64,000 bases of DNA from Prescottella equi (GCF_020171745.1 NZ_JAIVAH010000003.1:1-64000); one strand, 5' to 3'. Positions 1 through 10,882 are shown, counted from the first letter of the stretch. Notes: a model not told the origin generated them from the sequence alone. Translations and numbers: made by a program.

Positions 1-1700
1 GCGGCCCGAACCGAGATCCGCGAGGCTACCGAGATCCAGACCCGAGCTACCCGCGTCCGTGCCGCCCGCGCTGCCCGCGTCACCCGTGGACCCGAGGGCC
101 GCCGCGCTACCCACGACTGGGAGGGCCAGGCTGCCGAACGGAAGCGCCAAGCTACCCAGAGCGGCCTCACCCAGGCTGCCCAAGTCGAGATCGCCACTGC
201 CCGCAGTCAGCTCACCACTGCCGGTGTCGCCACTGCCCGTGTCGCTGCCGGTGTCGGCACTGCCCGTGTCGCTACCGGAATCGCTGCCCGAACCCAGGTC
301 CGAGAGGCTCCCGGCATCCAGCCCCAAGCTGCCCAGTACAAGCTCGCCCAAGCTGCCCAAGTCGAGATCGCCACTGCCAGCAGTCAACTCACCACTGCCG
401 GTGTCGCCGCTACCGGAGCCGCTACCCGAATCACTGCCCGAACCAAGGTCCGCGAGGCTACCGAGATCCAGACCCGAGCTACCCGCCTCGGTACCACCGG
501 CACTACCCGCATCGCCTGTGGATCCGAGCGCCGCCGCACTACCGACAACCGGCAGGGCCAGGCTGCCGAACGGAAGCGCCAAGCTACCCAGAGCCGCCTC
601 ACCCAGGCTTCCCAAGTCCAGATCACCACTTCCGGCAGTCAGCTCACCGCTGCCGGTGTCGCTACCGGAATCGCTGCCCGAACCGAGATCCGCGAGACTG
701 CCGAGATCCAGCCCCAGGCTACCCAGAGCGGCCTCACCCAGGCTGCCCAAGTCGAGATCGCCACTGCCCGCAGTCAACTCACCACTGCCGGTGTCGCCGC
801 TACCGGAATCGCTACCCGAACCGAGATCCGCGAGGCTACCGGCATCCAGTCCCAAGCTTCCCAACGCGAGCTCGCCCAGGCTGCCCAGATCCAGATCACC
901 ACTGCCCGCAGTCAGCTCACCACTACCGGTCTCGAGGCTGCCCAGCTCGATACCCGAATCGCTACCCGACCCGAGGTCCGCGAGGCTACCGAGATCCAGA
1001 CCCGAGCTACCCGCCTCGGCACCACCGGCGCTACCCGCATCACCAGTCGACCCGAGCGCCGCCGCACTACCGACAACCGGCAAAGCCAGGCTGCCGAACG
1101 GAAGCGCCAAGCTACCCAACGCGGCCTCACCCAGGCTGCCCAGATCCAGATCGCCGCTGCCCGCAGTCAGCTCACCGCTACCGGAATCGCTACCCGAACC
1201 GAGATCGGCGAGGCTACCCAGATCCAGCCCCGTGCTGCCCTCACCGAGGCTGCCGAGCGCAAGCTCGCCCAGGCTGCCCAAGTCGAGATCGCCACTGCCC
1301 GCAGTCAGCTCACCGCTGCCGGACTCGAGGCTGCCCAGCTCGATACCCGAATCGCTACCCGACCCGAGGTCGGCGAGACTGCCTAGATCCAGACCCGAGC
1401 TACCCGCCTCGGTGCCACCGGTGCTACCCGCATCGCCTGTGGATCCGAGCGCCGCCGCGCTACCGACAACCGGGAGAGCCAGGCTGCCGAACGGAAGCGC
1501 CAAGCTACCCAGCGCGGCCTCACCGAGGCTACCCAGATCCAGATCGCCGCTGCCCGCGCCCAGATCAGCCAGGCTACCCAGGTCCAGATCGCCGCTGCCT
1601 GCAGCGAGGTCCCCACTGCCGGCGGGAAGATCCAGGCTCCCCACAGCCAACTCGGCAAGGCTGCCGAGATCCAGAGCCGGGTTCGCACTGCCCGCTGTCA
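1..1700 (-). repeat. Long imperfect in-frame tandem repeats inside the GSL protein gene
   Basis: The block encoding LGSLALPFGSLALPVVGSA recurs with the plus-strand string GCCGAACGGAAGCGCC near 133, 565, 1093 and 1486. The spacings are 432, 528 and 393 bases, all multiples of three, so the reading frame is kept. Shorter GSG/GSL modules between them vary in number. This pattern suggests in-frame expansion and contraction by recombination or slippage. Repeat length in the assembly may be unreliable. Confidence 0.8.
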
Positions 1701-2580
1701 GGTCCGAGCTACCCGCGCTGCCCGAGTCGCTTCCGGTCTCACTGCCCGACGCGAGGCTCCCGAGGTCCGTACCGTCGCTGCCGGTGCCGAGGTCAGCAAG
1801 GCTGCCGGTGCCGAAATCGGCGCTACCCGCTGGCAGCCCCAGGCTGCCGAGAGCGAGATCCGCGAGGCTCCCGAGGTCGACTCCGCCTTCACCGGCACTC
1901 CCCAGCGCCAGTTGCGCCAGAGCGGCCAGGTCGAGGCTGCCGTTGTCCGATCCCAGGTCGGTCAGGCTGCCGAGGCCGGTGTCGCCACTTCCGGGAGCAT
2001 CGCTGCCCGTGTCTGCGCTACCCGCGCCCGCGTTGCCGACGCTTCCCGCAGCCAGATCACCGATGGCCCCGAGTCCGAGCTCGACGCTGCCCAGACCGAA
2101 ATCGCCTTGGTCGCTGCCGGTGTCGCCGATGCTTCCGGTGTCGCCCGTGCTGCCGCCGCCGGCGTTCCCGAGGCTTCCGAGCCCCAGATCGGGCACGACA
2201 TCCGCCACGCTGCCCGCATCCACACCTCCGCCGCCGAGGCTGCCGGTGCCGAGGTTCGCGAGGCTGCCGAACGCCGTCTGCGCAAGATTCGCCAAGTCGA
2301 GGTTGCCGGCGCTGCCCGCGTCGATGCCGCCGTTGGCGCCACCGGGGCCCGCGGTGCTGCCGACGCCGGCATCACCGTTACCGCCGACGCTGCTGCCCAG
2401 ACCTGCGAGTCCTCCGTTGGCGCCGCCGTTCGCGCTGCTGCCGAGTCCGTTCTGCGGGGTGGGCTGAGCCTGAGCGACCGCCGGTGTGGCAATCGTCAAA
2501 GCCCCGACCGCGGTGGCCGCGACCATGATTCGGCTCTTCATCCGCAGTGTTCTCAAGTTACGGGCCCTGTGGGTAGACAT
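1..2580 (-). CDS. Secreted Gly-Ser-Leu repeat protein (5' part, runs off left edge)
   Basis: An open frame on the minus strand runs from ATG at 2580 to the window edge without a stop (860 codons seen). AGGAGG lies about 9 bases upstream of this ATG, which decides the start over a second ATG at 2541. Residues 1-40 form a Sec signal peptide: basic n-region, hydrophobic VAATAVGALTIATPAVA, then an AQA|QP-type cleavage site. About 100 residues of Asn/Gly-rich sequence follow (GGNGD, NGGAN). The rest consists of GSL motifs such as LDLGSLADLGSGSD and GEAALGSLALPFGSLALP. Four longer repeats are visible, spaced 131-176 codons apart. There is almost no Cys, Trp or aromatic residue. No enzyme domain is visible. 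An envelope-associated or extracellular structural protein is an inference. The C-terminus lies outside the window. Confidence 0.8.
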   Translation of the reverse strand, partial: MSTHRARNLRTLRMKSRIMVAATAVGALTIATPAVAQAQPTPQNGLGSSANGGANGGLAGLGSSVGGNGDAGVGSTAGPGGANGGIDAGSAGNLDLANLAQTAFGSLANLGTGSLGGGGVDAGSVADVVPDLGLGSLGNAGGGSTGDTGSIGDTGSDQGDFGLGSVELGLGAIGDLAAGSVGNAGAGSADTGSDAPGSGDTGLGSLTDLGSDNGSLDLAALAQLALGSAGEGGVDLGSLADLALGSLGLPAGSADFGTGSLADLGTGSDGTDLGSLASGSETGSDSGSAGSSDLTAGSANPALDLGSLAELAVGSLDLPAGSGDLAAGSGDLDLGSLADLGAGSGDLDLGSLGEAALGSLALPFGSLALPVVGSAAALGSTGDAGSTGGTEAGSSGLDLGSLADLGSGSDSGIELGSLESGSGELTAGSGDLDLGSLGELALGSLGEGSTGLDLGSLADLGSGSDSGSGELTAGSGDLDLGSLGEAALGSLALPFGSLALPVVGSAAALGSTGDAGSAGGAEAGSSGLDLGSLADLGSGSDSGIELGSLETGSGELTAGSGDLDLGSLGELALGSLGLDAGSLADLGSGSDSGSGDTGSGELTAGSGDLDLGSLGEAALGSLGLDLGSLADLGSGSDSGSDTGSGELTAGSGDLDLGSLGEAALGSLALPFGSLALPVVGSAAALGSTGDAGSAGGTEAGSSGLDLGSLADLGSGSDSGSGSGSGDTGSGELTAGSGDLDLGSLGELVLGSLGLDAGSLSDLGSGSDSGSDTGSADTGSDTGSGDTGSGELTAGSGDLDLGSLGEAALGSLALPFGSLALPVVGSAAALGSTGDAGSAGGTDAGSSGLDLGSLADLGSGR

Positions 2581-3111
2581 CGTTCCTCAACCTCCTCGAT
2601 CGGCATGCCAGCGACGCACAACAAACACCCAGCCGCATGAAGACAGAAAACAGGCGAAGAACGCCCCCCGAAAAACCCGTCAGACCCCCATCTGAACGGA
2701 TAGCAAAACCCCCAGCCACATGCTTACCGGCGTGATCAAGATAGCATCTCGAACCTATATCGATAGCCCCCGCATTCGGCGAAGCCGGCCGAATTCCATT
2801 CGCGGAACTAACCAAACCCGGTGCTGCACATGGCCGATCTGCGGGTTTCGATCAGGAGCCGAATGACACCGCGGGGTGATTCACCCCGACATTCACCCTG
2901 AGGTTGGCTTTCGATGGAGAACCGCAGGAAGACGGACGATTCCGCCTGTAACGACGACGCGCACAAATGCGATCACGCGCGCCCGTTGCGGCCTATTCAC
3001 TGACGATGCATCCGGCGACCACGCCAATTTCCGGCGCGCTTCACACCCCCGTGGATCCGGGCAGACGAAAACGCACACCCACAGAGCATCTCCTCGATCG
3101 CCGGACTGCGT
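2581..3111. other. Intergenic region upstream of the GSL protein; one near-perfect palindrome
   Basis: This 531-base stretch holds the promoter side of the GSL protein gene and the downstream side of the acyl-CoA synthetase gene. Its ORFs are short and not protein-like. At 2872-2888 CGGGGTGA and TCACCCCG flank a single T, and a further TTCACCCT follows at about 2892. This could be a regulator site. I see no clear terminator for the 3112 gene. Confidence 0.45.
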
Positions 3112-4737
3112 CTAGTCGATCCGGTACGAATGCCCGTGCATGGTCGCGTGCTCCTTGGCCCACCCGTAGTCGGGCTTGCCGCTCGGAGTTCGCACCACCT
3201 CGTCGGCGGTCCAGTAGGTCCTCGGGATCTTGTAGCCGGCCAGCTGACTTCGGGCGTGCTTCTCGACGGACTCGAAGTCCGGTTCGACGCCGTCTCGCAC
3301 GCGGACCACGGTGGCCACCCTGCTACCCCACCGCTCATCAGGGACACCGATGACGATCGCGTCGTAGATGTCGGGGTGTGCCTTGACCACGGCCTCGACC
3401 TCCTCGACAAATACTTTCTCGCCACCCGTGTTGACGACCATGTTGCCGCGCCCCAGAAGGGTGATCGATCCGTCGTCCTCGATCCTGGCCCGGTCCCCGG
3501 TGACCACGGCACGCTGCCCGTCGACGACCCGGAAGATCTCGGCGGACCTGACGGGATCGTTGTAGTACCCCACTGGGACGTTGCCGAGCTTCGCCAACCA
3601 TCCCTCGGCCCCGGAACCCGGTGTCAGCAGCCGGTTCTCGTCGTCGACGACGACCGAATACTTGTTCGCCCCGACCTTGGGTCCGCCGTGCTGCTCGAAC
3701 CCCTTGGTGGCGAATCCGATTCCACCGAACCCGGTTTCGGACGATCCCACGGAGTCGGAGATCATCAAGTTCGGCAGGACGTCGAAGAATGCGTCCTTGA
3801 CCGCGGCGGAGAACAGCGCCGCACCGGAGGCGAGCACGGCCAGGCTCGACGTGTCCCGGTCCTGCTCGCGATACGCCTCGACGAGGGGCCGTCCCATCGC
3901 GTCGCCGGTGATGACCATGACCTGCGGCCGGTACTCGGCAACGACTTCCCACACCCGGGACGCATCGAATTTCGGTTCCATGATGACGGTGTTGCCCGAG
4001 AAGAAGGCCGTGAACGTCGGCATCATCGCCGAGGTGTGGATCAGTGGCGGCAGCATCACCCAGCGCATCGCCTCGCCCGCCGCCACCCCGACCCGGGACT
4101 GCTGGAACTCGTCGGCGATCGGCTCGCCGGTGTAGAAGTCCAGTCCGCCGCCCAGTACCCGCCAGATGTCCTCGTGACGCCAGACCACGCCCTTCGGCCG
4201 GCCGGTGGTGCCGCCGGTGTAGAAGATGTAGTGGTCATCCGCGCTGCGCTCCTCGAAGCCGCGCGCAGCACTGCCCCCGGCGAGCGCGTCCCGGTACGCG
4301 ACGGCTCCGATGACCTCGCACTCGTCGCCGATCGCCAGCTCGTCGGCCACCGAGACGAGGTGTCGGATGCGCGGAACCTCGGGCAGCACCTCGGCGACCC
4401 GGTCCGCGAAACCCTGATGGAACACCAGGCCTTCGAGGTCGGCGTTGTCGTAGAGGTAGCGCAGTTCGTCGGACGTGTAGCGGTAGTTCACCGTCACCGG
4501 GATCGCCCGGAGCTTGAAGGCGGCGATGATGACGACCATCGTCTCGATCGAGTTGTGCATGTGGACGCCGATGTGGCTTCCCGCGCCGAACCCGGCGCCC
4601 TCGAGGTGGTGGGCGAGTCGGTTCGCCCGCTCGTCCAGTTCGCGATAGGTGACCTGCTCGCCGGAGACGATCATTGCGAGACGGTCGGGCATCGCGTCCA
4701 CCGAATGCTCGAACAGGTCAGCGAACGTATAGGCCAT
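3112..4737 (-). CDS. Acyl-CoA synthetase (AMP-binding, FadD type)
   Basis: The product (541 aa) should activate a carboxylic acid to acyl-AMP and then acyl-CoA. The P-loop-like AMP-binding motif TGGTTGRPKG is at about residues 174-183. SDSVGSSETGFGG (around residue 330) fits the second core motif. The C-terminal TGDRARIEDDGSITLLGRG region and the late catalytic Lys in RTPSGKPDYGWAKEH complete the fold at normal family length. ATG at 4737 has AGGGGA upstream. It is the last gene of the minus-strand CYP51 cluster, 27 bases after its neighbour, so the substrate may be a product of that pathway. Resemblance to steroid side-chain ligases is possible, but the substrate cannot be read from sequence. 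Confidence 0.9.
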   Translation of the reverse strand: MAYTFADLFEHSVDAMPDRLAMIVSGEQVTYRELDERANRLAHHLEGAGFGAGSHIGVHMHNSIETMVVIIAAFKLRAIPVTVNYRYTSDELRYLYDNADLEGLVFHQGFADRVAEVLPEVPRIRHLVSVADELAIGDECEVIGAVAYRDALAGGSAARGFEERSADDHYIFYTGGTTGRPKGVVWRHEDIWRVLGGGLDFYTGEPIADEFQQSRVGVAAGEAMRWVMLPPLIHTSAMMPTFTAFFSGNTVIMEPKFDASRVWEVVAEYRPQVMVITGDAMGRPLVEAYREQDRDTSSLAVLASGAALFSAAVKDAFFDVLPNLMISDSVGSSETGFGGIGFATKGFEQHGGPKVGANKYSVVVDDENRLLTPGSGAEGWLAKLGNVPVGYYNDPVRSAEIFRVVDGQRAVVTGDRARIEDDGSITLLGRGNMVVNTGGEKVFVEEVEAVVKAHPDIYDAIVIGVPDERWGSRVATVVRVRDGVEPDFESVEKHARSQLAGYKIPRTYWTADEVVRTPSGKPDYGWAKEHATMHGHSYRID

Positions 4738-4764
4738 GCGGATGTCCCCTGTCTGGTCGGCCGA

Positions 4765-6024
4765 TCAGATCACATAGAGCGGCAACGGAATTCCACGGTC
4801 TTCGAAGGTGAATGCGGCACCGGTGCTCACCTTGGTGATCGCGACCTCGACACATTCGGGTGCGGGTTCGTCGGTGACGTCGACGATGGCGTGCAGACCC
4901 GCCGGGTCCTCGCCGGTCACCCGCACGGTGAAGCGCGGGTTGACGCCACGCACCAGCGCCTGCAGCGCCTCGAGGTGTCCGGCGTCGATCAGCGTGGGCC
5001 AGCCGCCGTCGGCGTCGACGAGCCCGTCCCGTCGGATGGTGAGCGTCAGTTGCTCTCCGTCGAAGCGGATCTCGCTGTCCACGTACTGCTTGGGGTTCAG
5101 CAGCGGATGCACGGACAGCACGGTCGCGAGGCCCTCCAGATCGTCCGGCAGCCCGAGTGCGTCGCGGATCCGCTGCGCGGTGACGCCGGCGATTCCGGTG
5201 AGCTGCTTGCGGGTGATCTCCACCGCCTTGTCCTCGTCCACCCGCTTGCGGACCGCGATCAGGAAGCCGAGCGCGAGCAGGTGCTGCTGGAGGCACACCT
5301 CCTCGGCGATCCGGACGAGCGCGGACTGCGAGAAGTCTTGGAACCTCAGATCGGACAGCAGCGGTCCCGCGTAGTCGTGATTGCCGTCGCCGCCGGTGTC
5401 GATCGGGCTGAGTTCGACTGTGTAGGCCGCGGTCCGGCCGATCTGCTCGGTGTGCGGCTGCATCGTCGGCGGGACGTGCGCGTCGTCGATGACGACCGTC
5501 CACGCACAGTGCGGGTGCCGATCCGCCGGTCGGCGCGGCGGACGGTGGATGGGGCGGACCTGCGCGTGCGGATTGGTGGCCAACGCGGTCGCGTCGAAGG
5601 TGGGGTCCTCGATGTCGTGGCACATCGCCGTCACGTACTCGTCGCCGAGCGGTTCGACGTCCATCAGCGCACCACAGTGGTCGAGCCAGAACTCCCCGTG
5701 GTGCGGATCGTCCACCCGGAATCGGAAGTCCATGAACTGCGGCGGCGCCCCGATGTCGAGTTGCAGGCCCTTGAAGATGGTGACCACGTCGTCGCCCTCG
5801 TAGCGCAACGCACGCTGCATGCGGCGGGTGTACCACGGGCTCGACGCCTGCCACTCCTCGATCGCGACCTGCGCCATGCCCTCCCGCCCGAACTCGACGA
5901 TCAGGTGGGCCATGCCGGACCGATCGATGAGCTGGCCGCAGAGCAACAGCTCCGGGACCAGCGTCGCGAGATCGACCCGCGAGAGCGCCCCGAACGAACG
6001 CGACGACTGCGCCTCGGTGCTCAC
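4765..6024 (-). CDS. Conserved protein of unknown function in the CYP51 operon
   Basis: The product is 419 aa and I do not recognise the family. GTG at 6024 overlaps the TGA of the preceding gene (GTGA), so I prefer it to the longer in-frame extension to 6291. The middle of the protein is rich in His, Cys and Asp (DPHHGEFWLDHCGALMDVEP, then MCHDIEDPTFD), which could bind a metal. There is no signal peptide or membrane segment, so it is probably cytosolic. Position between the NTF2-like gene and the acyl-CoA synthetase, with translational coupling, argues for a role in the same pathway. The C-terminal third looks globular without known motifs. Confidence 0.75.
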   Translation of the reverse strand: MSTEAQSSRSFGALSRVDLATLVPELLLCGQLIDRSGMAHLIVEFGREGMAQVAIEEWQASSPWYTRRMQRALRYEGDDVVTIFKGLQLDIGAPPQFMDFRFRVDDPHHGEFWLDHCGALMDVEPLGDEYVTAMCHDIEDPTFDATALATNPHAQVRPIHRPPRRPADRHPHCAWTVVIDDAHVPPTMQPHTEQIGRTAAYTVELSPIDTGGDGNHDYAGPLLSDLRFQDFSQSALVRIAEEVCLQQHLLALGFLIAVRKRVDEDKAVEITRKQLTGIAGVTAQRIRDALGLPDDLEGLATVLSVHPLLNPKQYVDSEIRFDGEQLTLTIRRDGLVDADGGWPTLIDAGHLEALQALVRGVNPRFTVRVTGEDPAGLHAIVDVTDEPAPECVEVAITKVSTGAAFTFEDRGIPLPLYVI

Positions 6025-6572
6025 CACAGCGGAACCGGGGCCTGTCCGGCCGGGTACCAGCCCGGCAGCTTCTCGCCCGAGATCGAGCGCTGGATGCGGG
6101 CCTGCATGCCCGCCGAGAGCGCGTTGTTCTGGATCATCTCCATGAACAGCGCCGACACGTTGCCGAAGTCGAAGAAGTCGCGCTGCCAGGACCACTGGAA
6201 GTTCCCGGAGTACCGGAACCAGCTGCCGCCGATGCCGTACACCGAGTAGTTGGTGCCGTCGGGACGCGCGGCGTCGGAGATCTGCTTCCACAGCCCGATC
6301 ACGTTGCCGCTGCGCTCGTCGATCACGAACTCCTGGTAGGGGTACTCCCAGCCCTCGAGCCCCTGCATCTCCAGTCCGAGTGCGACCTCGCGGATCTCGT
6401 CCCGCCCCACCGCCATGAAATCCTGCTTGGGCCCGTAGTTCCAGCCGTAGGTGGCGTCCTCGGTGTAGAAGTCCGCCAACGGCTTCCAGTCGCCGGCCGC
6501 CTCGGCCTTCTTGTTGGCGTCCACCCAGCGCTGGACCATCTCGTCCAGTTCACCGCGGTCGAATCCGGTCAT
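6021..6572 (-). CDS. NTF2-like/SnoaL-fold protein (Rv0762c-like position)
   Basis: The product is 183 aa. ATG at 6572 is preceded by AAGGAG at a good distance, which decides it over the long in-frame extension to 6773. The N-terminal pattern WVDANKKAEAAGDWKPLADFYTEDATYGWNYGP is typical of SnoaL/NTF2-like domains with a small-molecule pocket. Size and order (next to the ferredoxin and CYP51) match M. tuberculosis Rv0762c. Such proteins can act as isomerases, cyclases or hydratases. No catalytic dyad can be assigned here. It overlaps the following gene by four bases and lies about 50 bases after the ferredoxin gene. Confidence 0.8.
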   Translation of the reverse strand: MTGFDRGELDEMVQRWVDANKKAEAAGDWKPLADFYTEDATYGWNYGPKQDFMAVGRDEIREVALGLEMQGLEGWEYPYQEFVIDERSGNVIGLWKQISDAARPDGTNYSVYGIGGSWFRYSGNFQWSWQRDFFDFGNVSALFMEMIQNNALSAGMQARIQRSISGEKLPGWYPAGQAPVPLW

Positions 6573-6622
6573 GCTGTCGTCTCCTTCGATAGTCCTGGTG
6601 TGGGTACGAACGCGAAATCTCT

Positions 6623-8237
<1,615 letters not shown>

Positions 8238-8241
<4 letters not shown>

Positions 8242-9038
8242 TTCGTCTCCTCGGACTTCGGAAGCGGCGCGAGCGGCGCCTCGGGCTGGACCTCGACGAG
8301 GACGAGGTGGACACCGCGGGGTGCCCCCACCACCGCGACAACGGCGTTCGCCATGTCCGACGCGCGCAGCATGTAGCCGTGGCGAGCGAAGCCCCACTTG
8401 CTCCACAGTTCGGCGACCGGCGCGAGGATCTCGGGCGTGGAGTTCATGCCCATACCGGTGGCGGTCGGTCCGGGTCGCACGATGGATGCGCGAATCCCGG
8501 TGCCTTCGAGTTCCATTCGCATCTGACGACCCATCGCCTCGAGGCCTGCCTTGGCCGCGTCGTAGGCGCCCATCATGGGGCGTTGACGGTCGGCGCAGTC
8601 CGAGCCGATCAGCACGAAGTCGCCGCGCCGGCGCTCGCGCATCCCGGGCAGGACGCGGTGCGCGAGCCGCTGTGCACCGATGAGGTGGACGTCGATCTGC
8701 TTCGCGAAGCGGGCCGGATCCATCTGGTCGGCGGCACCGAACTCGAGGTCCCCGGCACCGGAGACGACGATCTCGGCCGGGCCGAGCGCGTCCTCGGCGG
8801 CCGTGACGAACACGTCCACCGAGGCGTCGTCGGTGACGTCGAGGAAGTGGGCGAACGCCTCTCCGCCGTTGCTGCGGATCTTGTCCGCGATCGCCTCGGT
8901 CTCCGCCACCCGACGGGCGCCGAGCGCGACCGGGTGCCCCAGGTCGGCGAGCGCGTAGGCGGCGGCCTCACCGATTCCGGACGACGCGCCGCTGATCAGC
9001 GTCGGCCTGCGGGCGGGGTTGGGTTCGAAACGGGGCAT
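8238..9038 (-). CDS. Short-chain dehydrogenase/reductase (Rv0765c-like)
   Basis: The product is 266 aa. SGASSGIGEA near residue 17 is the nucleotide-binding TGxxxGxG motif with Ser for Thr. The catalytic Ser is in IGSD and the Tyr/Lys pair is in AYDAAKAG (YxxxK). Position between cyp51 and cyp123 matches M. tuberculosis Rv0765c. Its ATG overlaps the cyp123 stop by one base and its stop overlaps the cyp51 start (ATGA), so it is translationally coupled on both sides. It probably oxidises or reduces a hydroxyl or carbonyl on the P450 substrate. Confidence 0.9.
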
Positions 9039-10267
9039 CAGCGCACCTGCACCTTCATCGGCAGGGCCGCGAAGCCCCGCACGTTCGTGGAATGGACACG
9101 TTCGATTCCGGACTCGTCGACCTCGTATTGCTTGACCCTCTTGGCGAATTCGGCGAGGGCGATGTTCGCCTCGAGCCGCGCGAGATGCGCACCGAGGCAG
9201 AAGTGCACGCCGCCACCGAAGCTGACGAGCTTGTTGGTGGAGTCCCGGCCGATCCGGTACCGGTCGCCGTCCTCGAACACGTCGTCGTCCCGGTTTGCGG
9301 ACCCGATCAGCAGCAGCATCTTCTCCCCTGCCGGCACCGTCTGTCCGTAGTACTCGAGATCGACAGCGGTTGTGCGGGCGACGATCTGGCTGGAGGTGTC
9401 GAATCGCAGGGTCTCCTCGACCCAGTCCGTCACCCGCTCCGGATCGTTCAGTACCTGCGCGACCTGATCGGGATTGTGCGCACCCCAGTACGCGGCGTTG
9501 CCGAGCAGCTTGGTCGTCGTCTCGTTGCCGGCGACCACCATCAGGAACAGGAACCCGAGGACCTCCTGGTCCGACAGCTTGTCGCCGTCGATCTCGGCGT
9601 CCAGCAGCGCCGAGGTGAGGTCCTCGGTGCGCGACCGGCGACGCTGCTCGATCATGTCCTTGTAGTAGGTCATCAGACTGAAGGACGCCTCCACCGACGC
9701 CGGCGGCACGTCGAGAACCCCGTCCTCCCGGTGCACCACCAAGTCTGCGAGACGACGCAGTTCCGCGCGGTCGGCCTCCGGCACGCCCATCAGTTCGGAG
9801 ATGACGTCCATCGGGAGCTTGCCCGCGACCTCGGCGACCCAGTCGAACTCGCCCGCCTCCAACGCCGGTTCCAGGTACTGCCGGGTCAGTTCGAGGATCC
9901 GGCCGTCGAGTTCGGCGACGCGGCGCGGGGTGAATCCGCGGGACACCAACTGACGCAGGCGGGCGTGCCGCGGATCGTCCATCGCGAGGAAGGACATCAC
10001 CAGGTGCGCGTGCGGCCCGTACGCGGCGGGATCGAGCGAGACGCCGTTCGCACTCGACAGCCGGGTGCTGTCCCGGAACGCTCGCAGGACGTCGGAGTGG
10101 CGCGACAGCGCCCAGAACCCGATCTCCGGGTTGTGGTAGATCGGCGCCTCGTCACGCAACCGCGCATAGATCGGGTACGGGTCCTCGTGGAAGTCGTAGT
10201 CGTACGGGTTGAAGAACGTCGAATCGATCGGCGCTTCGGCGCGGGTCGCACCGGACGGATCCAGCAT
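9038..10267 (-). CDS. cyp123: Cytochrome P450, CYP123 family
   Basis: The product is 409 aa. It has the I-helix AGNETTTK, the K-helix ETLRFD and the haem loop FGGGVHFCLGAHLARLEA with the axial Cys. The N-terminus NPYDYDFHEDPYPIYARLRDEAP and the segment LPMDVISELMGVPEADRA closely resemble M. tuberculosis CYP123 (Rv0766c), which sits at the same place beside CYP51. ATG at 10267 has TGGAG upstream and lies four bases after the TetR stop. Its substrate is unknown. It probably takes electrons from the ferredoxin encoded downstream. Confidence 0.93.
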   Translation of the reverse strand: MLDPSGATRAEAPIDSTFFNPYDYDFHEDPYPIYARLRDEAPIYHNPEIGFWALSRHSDVLRAFRDSTRLSSANGVSLDPAAYGPHAHLVMSFLAMDDPRHARLRQLVSRGFTPRRVAELDGRILELTRQYLEPALEAGEFDWVAEVAGKLPMDVISELMGVPEADRAELRRLADLVVHREDGVLDVPPASVEASFSLMTYYKDMIEQRRRSRTEDLTSALLDAEIDGDKLSDQEVLGFLFLMVVAGNETTTKLLGNAAYWGAHNPDQVAQVLNDPERVTDWVEETLRFDTSSQIVARTTAVDLEYYGQTVPAGEKMLLLIGSANRDDDVFEDGDRYRIGRDSTNKLVSFGGGVHFCLGAHLARLEANIALAEFAKRVKQYEVDESGIERVHSTNVRGFAALPMKVQVR

Positions 10268-10271
10268 GTGT

Positions 10272-10832
10272 TCACTCCAGAATCATTGTGGCGGAACGCT
10301 CCAACTGACCGGCCAGGTCTTCGTAGGAGCCGTACCCGATGCCGGCCCGGAGCAGCGCTCCGGCGTACAGGAGGTCGAGGGTCTCGAGAACCTCGGGATC
10401 GGCGGGCTTGCCGAGCGCCTCTCCGATTCGGCCGCGAATCTCGATGCCGATCCGCACCCGCAGGTGCTCGACGTCGGGGTCGCTACCGAGGAGCGCATTG
10501 GTGACGGCACTCGACAGCGCCGGTTCGTCGGCGAGCAGGAGCGCGATGCCACGCAGCACCGCGACGACGCGACCGGTCCGGTCGAGTCCGTCGGACTCGG
10601 GCCGCGGCGACTGCGAGAGCCTGCGCCAGAACACCTCGGCGACGAGGTGTTCCTTGGACGAGAAATAGGTGTATGCGGTCGCGGGTCCGACGCCGGCGCG
10701 CGACGCGACCGCGCGGACCGTCAGGCCCGCGAAGTCACCCTCCCGCAGCACCTCCACCGCGGCCTCGCACAGTCGGTCGACGGTCTCGGCCTGCTTCGGC
10801 GTCAGACGCCGACGCGTGGACTCGAAACTCAT
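10272..10832 (-). CDS. TetR-family repressor of the CYP51/CYP123 cluster (Rv0767c-like)
   Basis: The product is 186 aa from ATG at 10832. The N-terminal helix-turn-helix is clear: LTVRAVASRAGVGPATAYTY, then FSSKEHLVAEVF. The rest is an all-helical ligand domain. There is no ribosome site before the ATG. An in-frame GTG three codons upstream lies about eight bases after TAGTGT, so a leaderless GTG start is a real alternative. The gene heads the minus operon with cyp123 and cyp51, as Rv0767c does. A GACA-N2-TGTC site covers its own start region and recurs at the aldehyde dehydrogenase promoter. Repression of both arms is inferred. Confidence 0.88.
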   Translation of the reverse strand: MSFESTRRRLTPKQAETVDRLCEAAVEVLREGDFAGLTVRAVASRAGVGPATAYTYFSSKEHLVAEVFWRRLSQSPRPESDGLDRTGRVVAVLRGIALLLADEPALSSAVTNALLGSDPDVEHLRVRIGIEIRGRIGEALGKPADPEVLETLDLLYAGALLRAGIGYGSYEDLAGQLERSATMILE

Positions 10833-10835
10833 ACT

Positions 10836-10847
10836 AGACACATGTCC
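10836..10847. promoter_or_regulatory. Candidate TetR operator at the tetR start (AGACACATGTCC)
   Basis: GACA-CA-TGTC at 10837-10846 is an inverted repeat just upstream of the TetR start codon. The same core is found at 11828-11839 in the aldehyde dehydrogenase promoter. A further TGTCC half-site lies at about 10867. Autoregulation is the simplest reading. Confidence 0.6.
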
Positions 10848-10882
10848 GGACACTACTACAGATTCCTGTCCATCGGGAGGGA

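Noticed and set aside
1-1700. Regular repeats that might be a CRISPR array or DNA-level satellite
   Set aside because: Spacings are multiples of three but not constant, there are no unique spacers, and the repeats keep a minus reading frame.
59-2467. 802-codon plus-strand ORF rich in Leu-Pro-Ser
   Set aside because: It is the antisense of the GSL repeat gene. The minus frame has a signal peptide and AGGAGG. The plus frame has neither, and low-complexity repeats keep antisense frames open.
3130-6249. 1039-codon plus-strand ORF
   Set aside because: It lies antisense to the acyl-CoA synthetase and its neighbour, whose motifs and ribosome sites are clear. It is a high-GC shadow frame.
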